The translations under genes and the position numbers were made by a program. Under the pieces are notes generated by a model, which ran no database searches, was not told the DNA's origin, and saw nothing but the letters and a program-made list of their open reading frames with translations. From Nocardioides mangrovi (GTDB taxonomy: Bacteria; Actinomycetota; Actinomycetes; Propionibacteriales; Nocardioidaceae), in the NCBI RefSeq assembly GCF_020073815.1, contig NZ_JAIQZJ010000003.1, positions 124,001-188,000 of the forward strand: a stretch of 64,000 bases of DNA. Reading direction: 5' to 3'. Positions 8,569 to 17,491 of the stretch are shown here, piece after piece (within the stretch, counting starts at the first letter, position 1; the number at the start of each line of letters is the position of its first letter).

Positions 8569-9567
8569 ATGCAGGCGCCACGCTGGGCGCGAGCGACGCC
8601 GATCGACGTCACGCGCATCACCGAACGGCTCTACCTCACGCGCGGCGACCGGGTCCGCAACCTCTCGGCCTTCGCCGTGCTGCTCGTCCTCGCCGCGGTC
8701 ATCGCGTCGGCGGGCGTGGTCTCCGACTCCACCGCCACCGTCATCGGCGCCATGATCGTCGCGCCGCTGATGACGCCGATCCTCGGGACCGCGACCGCGA
8801 TCGTGCTCGCCGACCGCCGGCAGATCCTGCACGGCATCGCGCTCACCGCCGGCGGTGGCGCAGCCGTCGTGGTGATCGGCTACGCCCTCGGGCTGCTCAC
8901 CCAGGGCGACGTGGTCGCGGCCACCAACTCCCAGGTCGCGGGCCGGGTCAGCCCGGGACTGATCGACCTCCTCGCGGCGCTCGCCACGGGCGGCGTCGGC
9001 GCCTTCGCGCTGGTCCGCTCCGACGTCTCCGACACGCTGCCGGGGGTCGCCATCGCGATCTCGCTGGTGCCGCCGCTCGCGGTCGTGGGCCTCACCGCGG
9101 AGTCCGGCGCGTACGACGAGTCGCTGGGCGCCCTGCTCCTCTTCGGCACCAACGTGGCCGCGATCATCTGCACCGGCGTCGTCGTCCTGCTCTGGTCGGA
9201 CCTGCGGGACGCGGCGGTCGCCGCCGGCGAGCCGGTCGGCGCGCTGGGTCGACGGACCCTCGCGGTGCTCGCGGCCTCGATGGTCGTGCTCGTCGTGCCG
9301 CTCGCGCTGGGCACCTGGCAGGTGGTCCAGGAGCAGCTCGTCATCGCCGCCGCGCGTCCGGTCGCCGACGACTGGGCGCACGACCAGGGGTGGGAGGTCA
9401 CCGACATCGAGCTGCGTCAGGGCACGCTGCACATCACGGCCGTCGGCCGCACCTTCAAGGCGGACGACGCCGCCCTGCGCGCCGCGCTCGACGACGCCGG
9501 GCTCGCCGACCTGCCGGCCGAGGTCACGCTCGTCGCCGGCGGCTCCCGGTCGGTCCCGGTCAGCTGA
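8569..9567 (+). CDS. DUF389 / TIGR00341-type membrane protein
   Basis: The 332-residue protein belongs to the DUF389 family of unknown function. Several transmembrane spans cover residues 25-260, including the conserved TVIGAMIVAPLMTPILG signature, followed by a soluble C-terminal tail (about 265-332). It lies 29 nt after the SGNH gene on the same strand and may be co-transcribed. Its last 8 nt overlap the convergent amidohydrolase gene. Confidence 0.85.
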   Translation: MQAPRWARATPIDVTRITERLYLTRGDRVRNLSAFAVLLVLAAVIASAGVVSDSTATVIGAMIVAPLMTPILGTATAIVLADRRQILHGIALTAGGGAAVVVIGYALGLLTQGDVVAATNSQVAGRVSPGLIDLLAALATGGVGAFALVRSDVSDTLPGVAIAISLVPPLAVVGLTAESGAYDESLGALLLFGTNVAAIICTGVVVLLWSDLRDAAVAAGEPVGALGRRTLAVLAASMVVLVVPLALGTWQVVQEQLVIAAARPVADDWAHDQGWEVTDIELRQGTLHITAVGRTFKADDAALRAALDDAGLADLPAEVTLVAGGSRSVPVS

Positions 9568-11077
9568 GCGCGTCGAAGACCAGCCGGCCGTCGACCACGG
9601 TGGCGGCCACCGGCATCTCCCGCAGCGCCTGGCCGAGCGCGGCGGTGTCCGTGTCGTCGAGGTCGCGCAGCAGCGGGTCGCGGTCGAGCAGCACCAGGTC
9701 GCCGAGCGAGCCGACGCCAACGGTCGGCTGGCCGTCGACCGAGGCGGCCAGGGTCTCGCGCGGCGTGAGCGCCTGCTCGCCGTGCCAGGGGCCCCGCTCG
9801 TCGGCGCTGCGGTGGACGGCCGCGGCCATCGCCAGCCAGGGGTCCAGCTGGGAGACCGGCGCGTCCGACCCGAGCGCGAGCTCGACGCCGTCCTCGAGCA
9901 TCCAGCGGAAGGCGAAGCACCGCTCCGACCGCTCGCCCCAGATCTTGTCGGTCAGGTCGCGGTCGTCGAGCAGGTGCGCGGGCTGGACGCTCGCCCGGAT
10001 CCCGAGCTCCGCCATCCGGCGCACGTCCTCGCGGCGCGCCATCTGCGCGTGCTCGACCGAGCCGCGCGCACCGGTGTCGGCGTACGCCGCGAGCGCCTCC
10101 TGGACGGCCGCGTCGCCGATCGCGTGGGTCGCGATCTCCAGGCCACCGCCGTGGGCGCGGGCGAGCTGCTCGCGCAGCTCGACGCCGGACAGGTTGGGCT
10201 GGCCCGCGGGGTACTCCAGGCGGTGCGCGTCGCCGTAGGGCTCGCAGCACCAGGCGGTGCGGGTGTTGAGCGACCCGTCGCTGATGATCTTCAGCGGCCC
10301 CATCGTCAGCCGCGGGTCGCCGAAGAGCGGGTCCCCGGTGCGCAGCCCGGCCGCGATCACGTCGTCGAGGGTGTCGACGTACGTCGCCCACCGGATCCGC
10401 AGCAGGTCGCAGTCGTTGGCCCAGCGGTCGGCCCAGTCGTCGCGGCTGGCACCGAACTCGAAGTCGACCATGCCGACGATGCCCTGGCTCGCGGCGACGT
10501 CGAGCATCCGGCGGTAGGCCTCGGGCGAGGTGCCGTCGGTGCCGACCAGCGTGACCAGGCGGGGGTAGGCCGCGAACCACTCGGTCTCGCGCACCACCGA
10601 GTCGCGCACCGGCATCGCGAAGTGCAGCAGCGCCGTGGTGTTGAGCCAGGCGTGGTGGCCGTCGCCGCTGATCAGCACGACCGCGGTGTCGCCGGAGACG
10701 GCGTCGAGCTCGGAGACGGTGACCTCGCGGTCCCAGCCCGCCGATCGGTGGCCCCAGCCGATGACCGGGAGGTCCGGGGCGGCGGCGATCCGTTGCGCGA
10801 CCGCGCGGGTGACCTCCTCGGGCGAGCGCGCGGGGGCGAGGTCGAGCCGCTGCGAGGACAGGGTCCACTGGGCCAGGTGCGTGTGCTGGTCCCAGAGGCC
10901 CGGCGCGACCCACCGCCCCGCCGCGTCGATCTCCTCGACCCCGGCCGGCCGGTCGAGGCCGGCACCGACGGCGGTCACCGTGCCGCGCTCGACGAGCACG
11001 TCGACCGGGGCGTCCGGGACGGCGTCGCCGGGCTGGACCGGGACCAGGCGGGCGTTGCGGAGGAGCAGGCTCGGCAT
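9560..11077 (-). CDS. amidohydrolase (YtcJ-type, Amidohydro_3)
   Basis: The 505-residue metal-dependent hydrolase starts with the N-terminal beta-sandwich and the metal-ligand motif DQHTHL near residue 65. Further ligand candidates lie in the barrel (a His in ATHAIGD and the late Asp in ALGSDAPV). The C-terminal half contains the conserved ALTPRETLAA segment. YtcJ-like enzymes hydrolyse amide, formamide or related C-N bonds; the substrate is unknown. I chose the ATG giving MPSLLLRNARL because the upstream part of the open frame has low-complexity arginine-rich content and overlaps the PaaN-like gene. Confidence 0.87.
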   Translation of the reverse strand: MPSLLLRNARLVPVQPGDAVPDAPVDVLVERGTVTAVGAGLDRPAGVEEIDAAGRWVAPGLWDQHTHLAQWTLSSQRLDLAPARSPEEVTRAVAQRIAAAPDLPVIGWGHRSAGWDREVTVSELDAVSGDTAVVLISGDGHHAWLNTTALLHFAMPVRDSVVRETEWFAAYPRLVTLVGTDGTSPEAYRRMLDVAASQGIVGMVDFEFGASRDDWADRWANDCDLLRIRWATYVDTLDDVIAAGLRTGDPLFGDPRLTMGPLKIISDGSLNTRTAWCCEPYGDAHRLEYPAGQPNLSGVELREQLARAHGGGLEIATHAIGDAAVQEALAAYADTGARGSVEHAQMARREDVRRMAELGIRASVQPAHLLDDRDLTDKIWGERSERCFAFRWMLEDGVELALGSDAPVSQLDPWLAMAAAVHRSADERGPWHGEQALTPRETLAASVDGQPTVGVGSLGDLVLLDRDPLLRDLDDTDTAALGQALREMPVAATVVDGRLVFDALS

Positions 11078-11103
11078 GGGCCAGACGCTAGAGCAGGGGC
11101 AGG

Positions 11104-12792
11104 TCAGGCATGACGCCGGGACTGCACCATCCGGAAGCGGGGCGAGACGTACGACGCGTCGACGTACGACGCGCCGGAGGGGCTGCCGCCGCCGTGGAAG
11201 TCCGAGAACGCCCACGCTGCGTTGAGGACCACCTCCGCGTGCAGGTTCTCCGAGAGCATGATGCCGTGGTCGAGCGCGACCGATCGGACCTCGGCGACGA
11301 CGTCCTCCGAGGTCGAGTAGACCGAGGCCGCCACGGCGCCGTGGCGGTCGGCGGTCAGGTAGAGCAGCGCGATCGACTCCTCGGTGTCCGCGGTCTCGAT
11401 GAGGAAGGTGACGGGGCCGAGGGTGTCCCCGGGGTAGATCTCGGCGTCGACCGACGAACGCCCGAGCACCAGCGGCGTCCGCAGCACGGCGCCGGGGTGG
11501 TCGGGGTGCTTGAGCGGGCGGCTCGGGACCAGGACGGAGCCGAGGGAGGGTCGCGCCATGGCCTGGTCCACGGACGCACCGGCTTCCTCGCCGGCCAGGA
11601 CCCCGATCAGCTCGACCGCCTGGCGCTCGTCGGCCAGCAGCCGGTCGAGCGCGGCGCCGATCCCGGCGGCGACCTCGGCCGGCGTCTTGGTGCCCTCGTC
11701 GGTCTCGATGCCGCCGCGCGGGACGAGGATGTTGTGCGGCGCGGTGATCATCTGCCCGGAGAAGATCGCGAGCGAGAGCGCGAGGTTGTCACACATCGCC
11801 TCGAAGTCCGGGGTCGAGTCGATCACCACGCAGTTGACCCCGGGTGTCTCGGTGAAGAGCCTCGCCTGGCCGGCCCGCCGCTCGAGCCACTGGCAGAAGT
11901 CGGCGTTGCCGGTGTAGTCGACGATCGCCACCTCGGGCCGGACCGCGAGCGACTGCCGCAGCGGGTCCCCTGGCTCGGCCACGGCGAGGGTCACCAGGGT
12001 CGGGTCGAAGCCGGCCTCGGCCAGCACCTCCTGGCAGACCTGGACGGTGATCGCGAAGGGCAGCACCGTCCGCGGGTGCGGGTGCACGATCACCGGGTTG
12101 CCGGCAGCCAGCGAGGCGAAGAGCGCCGGCCAGTCGCTCCAGGTCGGGAAGGTGTCGCAGCCGATCAACAACGACAGCCCGCGCGGGATCACCGTGTAGG
12201 TCTTGTCCATCGGCGTCCACCCGGGCCGCTCCCACCGGGCCGACCCGGCGACCGAGGTCATCACGCTCCACGACCAGGCGAGCGTCTCCAGCGACCGGTC
12301 GAGCGCGTTGGTGACGCCGGCGGCGTACGCCAGCCCGATCGGCATCCCGCACGTGTGCTGGAGCGCGTGCGCGAGCTCGAAGGCACGCGCATCGAGGCGG
12401 TCGAGGATCTCCAGGCAGACGCCCACGCGGGCGTCGGGCCCGGCGTCGCGCCAGGGCCGCCGACGGCGGCCGGCCGCGGCGACCAGGGCGTCGACGTCGA
12501 CCACCCTCGGGTAGGCGACCCGGAGGTCGTAGCCGTACGGCGACCGCTCGGGCGCGATGGTGCCCTCGGCGCCCGGCGTGGCGATCGGGAACGTCGTGCC
12601 GAGCCAGGCCTCGAACGCCCGTCGTCCGGCGGCCATCGGGTCGGCCGGGGGCGACCCGGCGGACTCCGCGTCGGGAGGAGCGGCGGGCTCGTCGAACACG
12701 GAGAAGTGCGTGCGCAGGGCGGCCGCCTCGACGGCGCCGTCCAGACGCGCACGGTGCCGGTCGAACCAGCCGGAGCCGCGATCGTGACCCAC
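11104..12792 (-). CDS. paaN: PaaN-like aldehyde dehydrogenase, catalytic Cys replaced
   Basis: The 562-residue protein matches the phenylacetic acid degradation protein PaaN group of the aldehyde dehydrogenase superfamily. Features include RGLSLLIGCDTFPTWSDWPA, the cofactor-binding region, and a C-terminal GGGSPSGASYVDASYVSPRF. PaaN proteins are associated with ring-cleavage-product oxidation in phenylacetyl-CoA catabolism. At the canonical GQxC position this protein reads SGQMITAP: Ile349 occupies the nucleophile site. The protein is otherwise intact. It may have another function or use a different residue. The GTG start has a GGGAGGG site. The amidohydrolase lies 26 nt downstream. No other paa genes are in the window. 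Confidence 0.82.
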   Translation of the reverse strand: MGHDRGSGWFDRHRARLDGAVEAAALRTHFSVFDEPAAPPDAESAGSPPADPMAAGRRAFEAWLGTTFPIATPGAEGTIAPERSPYGYDLRVAYPRVVDVDALVAAAGRRRRPWRDAGPDARVGVCLEILDRLDARAFELAHALQHTCGMPIGLAYAAGVTNALDRSLETLAWSWSVMTSVAGSARWERPGWTPMDKTYTVIPRGLSLLIGCDTFPTWSDWPALFASLAAGNPVIVHPHPRTVLPFAITVQVCQEVLAEAGFDPTLVTLAVAEPGDPLRQSLAVRPEVAIVDYTGNADFCQWLERRAGQARLFTETPGVNCVVIDSTPDFEAMCDNLALSLAIFSGQMITAPHNILVPRGGIETDEGTKTPAEVAAGIGAALDRLLADERQAVELIGVLAGEEAGASVDQAMARPSLGSVLVPSRPLKHPDHPGAVLRTPLVLGRSSVDAEIYPGDTLGPVTFLIETADTEESIALLYLTADRHGAVAASVYSTSEDVVAEVRSVALDHGIMLSENLHAEVVLNAAWAFSDFHGGGSPSGASYVDASYVSPRFRMVQSRRHA

Positions 12793-12881
12793 GTGCCCTC
12801 CCGAGTGTTGTCAGGCGAGCACACTGTGACACACGGAAACCGGGTCGGCTGGCGAATGACGCGCCGACTAACCTCGGGCCC

Positions 12882-13529
12882 GTGAGGGTGCGCTGGATGG
12901 GGCTCGTGTGCGCGCTCGTCGTGGTGCTCGCGGTCGTCGCCGGCCTGGTCGGCTACCGCCAGGGGCAGGACGACCTGCCGACCCCCGCGTCGTTCTCCGC
13001 CGGGCCCGTGCCGGCCGTGCGTCCCAGCTACCCGGTCACGCCGGCCAAGGTGGTCCCGGACGACGACTACCCGGCTCTCCAGCCGGGGGTGAAGCTGCGG
13101 CCGACCGTCCTGGGCACGGCGCCGTTCCAGGCCCGGATCCAGGTGCCCCGCGGATGGGCGCGCGTCAACTCGCAGCCAGGGGTGTGGAAGTGGTTCCCGG
13201 CCCTCGACGCGACGAAGAACATCTACTTCGTCCGAGTCAGCCAGGTGGGCGTCAACAACGCGACCGTGCCGGCCGCCGTCAACGCGCGCATCAACGCGCT
13301 CCGGATCGCCTCCGACGTCGACGACTTCGTGCTGGAGCGGCAGGAGCCCGACCGCTTCGTCAGCCACTACGTGTCCGAGGACCACCTCCGGGTGGCCTTC
13401 GAGGGCTACCTGCCCCGCGGCGAGGTCGCCACCTGGTGGATCGCGGTCGTGGGGCGGGCGTCCGACCGGGACGGGCTCGCCGACCTCTTCGGCCGGATGA
13501 TGGCGGCCTCGCAGACGACCGTCGGCTGA
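12882..13529 (+). CDS. membrane-anchored hypothetical protein
   Basis: The 215-residue protein has one N-terminal transmembrane segment (about residues 5-25) and an extracytoplasmic domain. The domain contains VPRGWARVN and a pattern like the sensor domain of the convergent Ser/Thr kinase (both have V-P-x-x-W starts, a mid-domain FVG/FVR strand and a late LERQEP/VERVVQ segment). I therefore infer a relationship to extracellular domains of actinobacterial kinases. No enzyme motif is visible. The stop codon abuts the kinase stop in a TGATCA palindrome. Divergent from the PaaN-like gene across 89 bp. Confidence 0.75.
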   Translation: MRVRWMGLVCALVVVLAVVAGLVGYRQGQDDLPTPASFSAGPVPAVRPSYPVTPAKVVPDDDYPALQPGVKLRPTVLGTAPFQARIQVPRGWARVNSQPGVWKWFPALDATKNIYFVRVSQVGVNNATVPAAVNARINALRIASDVDDFVLERQEPDRFVSHYVSEDHLRVAFEGYLPRGEVATWWIAVVGRASDRDGLADLFGRMMAASQTTVG

Positions 13530-14984
<1,455 letters not shown>

Positions 14985-14993
14985 CGCGCCATT

Positions 14994-15089
14994 ATCGGGG
15001 GACGGCGGCCGGACCCCCGAGGTCGCACCCCGAGGCGTGTCGGGGTCGGCTCAGGGACGCTCAGGGACGGGCCGCCGTCGTTCCCCGAT
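14994..15089. repeat. long inverted repeat in kinase/ABC divergent promoter region
   Basis: ATCGGGGGACGGCGGCC at 14994-15010 is mirrored by GGCCGCCGTCGTTCCCCGAT at 15070-15089, with a 3-nt insertion in one arm. Between them GCTCAGGGAC occurs twice in direct repeat (around 15049-15068). This divergent intergenic region must hold the promoters of the kinase and of the ABC operon. A regulator site is possible but unproven. Confidence 0.5.
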
Positions 15090-15123
15090 GTGGGACCGCA
15101 GCCCGCGCCACGAGGGTTGACCC

Positions 15124-16032
15124 ATGATCAAGGTCGAGTCCCTCACCAAGCGCTACGGCGGCTTCACCGCCGTCGACGACGTCACCTTCACCGCTCGGGC
15201 GGGCCGGGTCACCGGCTTCCTCGGCCCCAACGGTGCGGGCAAGTCCACCACGATGCGGATCATGGTCGGCCTCACGCCGGCCAGCTCCGGCATCGCCGAG
15301 GTCAGCGGGCGCCGCTTCGCCGACCTCCCCAACCCCGGTCTCGAGGTCGGCGTCCTCCTCGACGCCTCCGCCCAGCACGCCGGGCGCACCGGCCGCGAGA
15401 TCCTCACCATCGCGCAGCGCACCATGGGCCTCCCGGCCCGGCGCGTCGACGAGATGCTGGACCGGGTCAGCCTGACCCCGTCCGAGGCCGGCCGACGGGT
15501 CCGCAACTACTCCCTCGGCATGCGCCAGCGGCTCGGCATCGCGACCGCGCTGCTCGGCGACCCCGAGGTCCTCATCCTCGACGAGCCCGCCAACGGGCTC
15601 GACCCGGCCGGCATCCGGTGGATGCGCGACCTGCTCCGCGGGTACGCCGACCAGGGCGGCACCGTGCTGCTCTCCAGCCACCTGCTGCACGAGATCGAGG
15701 TCATCGCCGACGACCTCGTCGTCATCGGCCAGGGCCGGATCGTCGCCCAGGGCACGAAGGCCGAGCTGCTCGCCGCCGCCGGCACGCTGGTGCGCACCCG
15801 CGACGTCCCGACGCTCGCGCGCGCCCTCGTCGACGCCGACCTGGAGTTCAGCCAGACCACCGACGCGCTGCGCGTCGACGCCGATCCCGACGTCGTCGGG
15901 GACCTGGCGCTCGCCGCCGGCGTGGCCCTCACCGAGCTGCGCGCCGCCGACGGCGCCGGCCTCGAGGAGATGTTCCTCGAGCTCACCTCCGAGACCCAGC
16001 GTGAATCGATCCGAGAAGGAGCAGCGGCATGA
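15124..16032 (+). CDS. ABC transporter ATP-binding protein (exporter type)
   Basis: The 302-residue ATPase has Walker A GPNGAGKSTT, signature YSLGMRQRLG, Walker B VLILDEPANGLDP and a switch His in LSSHLLHEIE. A C-terminal extension of about 75 residues follows, typical of DrrA/NatA-like or antibiotic-resistance ATPases. It overlaps the permease gene by ATGA, so the two form one exporter. Substrate unknown; drug, peptide or lipid export is usual for this architecture. A GAGGG ribosome site precedes the ATG. Confidence 0.93.
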   Translation: MIKVESLTKRYGGFTAVDDVTFTARAGRVTGFLGPNGAGKSTTMRIMVGLTPASSGIAEVSGRRFADLPNPGLEVGVLLDASAQHAGRTGREILTIAQRTMGLPARRVDEMLDRVSLTPSEAGRRVRNYSLGMRQRLGIATALLGDPEVLILDEPANGLDPAGIRWMRDLLRGYADQGGTVLLSSHLLHEIEVIADDLVVIGQGRIVAQGTKAELLAAAGTLVRTRDVPTLARALVDADLEFSQTTDALRVDADPDVVGDLALAAGVALTELRAADGAGLEEMFLELTSETQRESIREGAAA

Positions 16033-16841
16033 CCGCCACCACCGTCGACACCGTCGACCCCCAGGTCGTCCGGACCGCGCGACCCACCCCCGCCCGGATC
16101 CCGACCACGCGGATCCTCGCCGTCGAGCTGCGCAAGTCGTTCGACACCCGGTCGGGCTTCTGGCTGATGGCGAGCATCGCCATCCTGTCCGTGGTCGCGA
16201 CCGGCGCGACGATCCTCTTCGCGCCGGACAGCGAGCTCGACTACGAGGCGTTCGCGACCGCGATCGGCTTCCCGATGGCCGTCATCCTGCCGATCATCGC
16301 CGCGCTGTCGGTGACCAGCGAGTGGAGCCAGCGCACCGGCCTGACGTCGTTCACGCTCGTGCCCCACCGCAGCCGGGTGATCGGCGCCAAGCTGGCCGTC
16401 ACCATCGGCGTCGGCGTCGTCTCGATGCTGCTCGCCGCCGCGATCGGCGCGGTCGGCAACGTGGTCGGCACCGCCATCACCGGCACCGACACCATCTGGA
16501 ACGTCAGCGCGACCGAGCTGTCCTACATCGTGCTCGGCAACGTGCTCGGCATGCTGGTCGGCTTCATGCTCGGCGTCCTGCTGCGCAACTCCGCGGGCGC
16601 GATCGTGGGCTACTTCGTCTACGGCTTCGCGCTCCCGCCGCTGACCTTCCTGCTCGCCCAGAGCCAGGAGTGGTTCGAGAAGGCCCAGCCGTGGGTCGAC
16701 TTCAACTTCGCGCAGGGCAACCTCTTCAACGGCTCGATGTCCGGCGACCAGTGGGCCCAGCTCGGCGTGACCACGCTGGTCTGGCTCGTCATCCCGCTCG
16801 TCGTCGGGCTCCGGATGGTGCTCCGGTCCGAGGTGAAGTGA
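16029..16841 (+). CDS. ABC transporter permease (ABC-2 type)
   Basis: The 270-residue protein has about six membrane spans after a 40-residue cytoplasmic N-terminus containing the conserved LAVELRKSFDTRSGFWLM lead-in seen in ABC-2 permeases. It is translationally coupled to the ATPase and is presumed to form a heterodimeric or homodimeric exporter with it. It ends 77 nt before the ECF sigma factor, and read-through into that gene seems possible because no terminator other than the sigma leader hairpin is seen. Confidence 0.9.
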   Translation: MTATTVDTVDPQVVRTARPTPARIPTTRILAVELRKSFDTRSGFWLMASIAILSVVATGATILFAPDSELDYEAFATAIGFPMAVILPIIAALSVTSEWSQRTGLTSFTLVPHRSRVIGAKLAVTIGVGVVSMLLAAAIGAVGNVVGTAITGTDTIWNVSATELSYIVLGNVLGMLVGFMLGVLLRNSAGAIVGYFVYGFALPPLTFLLAQSQEWFEKAQPWVDFNFAQGNLFNGSMSGDQWAQLGVTTLVWLVIPLVVGLRMVLRSEVK

Positions 16842-16852
16842 CAGGTATCTCC

Positions 16853-16878
16853 GGAACCGAGTCCCTTCTCCTCTCGTC
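16853..16878 (+). promoter_or_regulatory. predicted ECF-type promoter of the sigma factor gene
   Basis: A GGAAC -35 element (16853-16857) is followed after 17 nt by CGTC (16875-16878). This is the classical promoter pattern recognised by many ECF sigma factors, and it lies about 40 nt before the sigma factor start. Autoregulation by the downstream sigma factor is the simplest reading. Expected transcription start is about 16884-16887. Confidence 0.6.
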
Positions 16879-16918
16879 CGAACTAGTCGTCTAGTTTGCT
16901 GACGAGAGGGGAAGGGAC
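16861..16918 (+). promoter_or_regulatory. SD-sequestering 18-bp hairpin in sigma factor leader
   Basis: The arm 16861-16878 pairs with 16901-16918 over 18 bp with a single G-U pair. Inside the 22-nt loop AACTAG pairs with CTAGTT, giving a nearly continuous stem. The right arm is the purine-rich ribosome-binding stretch (GAGGGGAAGGGA) immediately before the ATG. The left arm overlaps the spacer and -10 of the predicted ECF promoter, so a transcript begun at that promoter would lack the left arm. The same palindrome could alternatively be a protein-binding site. Confidence 0.7.
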
Positions 16919-17491
16919 ATGGTCATGACCGCAGACGCGCTGACCGCCGACGAGATCGACGACCTCGCGCGCCGCGCCCAGGGCGGGGACACCGACGCGA
17001 TGGAGGCACTGCTCGCCGCGGTGCGTCCCCGCACGCTGAACGTGTGCCGCGGGGTGCTGCCGCACCTCGCCGACGCGGAGGACGCCTGCCAGGAGGCGCT
17101 GCTCAACGTCGCCCGCAAGATCGGCAGCTGGAACGGCCGGGGCCGCTTCACCACCTGGCTGCACGTCGTCGCCGTCAACAGCGCCCGCACGACGTACCGC
17201 CGCCTGAAGAACCAGGCCACCCCGCAGGACCCGCAGGAGAGCTTCGGCCTGGACCGGCCCGACCCGCGCACCACCAGCGTCATCGCCGGCACCCGCCTCG
17301 ACCTCCTCGAGGCGATGGAGACCATCGAGAAGGACCACCCGCAGTTCGTCGAGCCGCTGCTGCTGCGCGACGTCTACGGCCTCTCGTACGACGAGATCGC
17401 CACCCTGCTCGGAGTGCCGCTCGGCACCGTCAAGGCGCAGATCCACCACGGCCGCAAGCTCGCCCGTCCCCTGCTCAGAGGCGGCGAGTGA
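16919..17491 (+). CDS. ECF-type RNA polymerase sigma factor
   Basis: The 190-residue protein has region 2 (about residues 25-95, DAEDACQEALLNVARKI with the core-binding and -10 recognition helices, GRFTTWLHVVAVNSAR) and region 4 (about 125-185, GLSYDEIATLLGVPLGTVKAQI). It is of normal length for a stand-alone ECF sigma factor. No anti-sigma gene is adjacent; instead its TGA overlaps the GTG of an M1 peptidase lipoprotein. The ATG at 16919 is used; the in-frame ATG two codons later is an alternative. Predicted autoregulated promoter and leader hairpin lie directly upstream. Confidence 0.92.
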   Translation: MVMTADALTADEIDDLARRAQGGDTDAMEALLAAVRPRTLNVCRGVLPHLADAEDACQEALLNVARKIGSWNGRGRFTTWLHVVAVNSARTTYRRLKNQATPQDPQESFGLDRPDPRTTSVIAGTRLDLLEAMETIEKDHPQFVEPLLLRDVYGLSYDEIATLLGVPLGTVKAQIHHGRKLARPLLRGGE

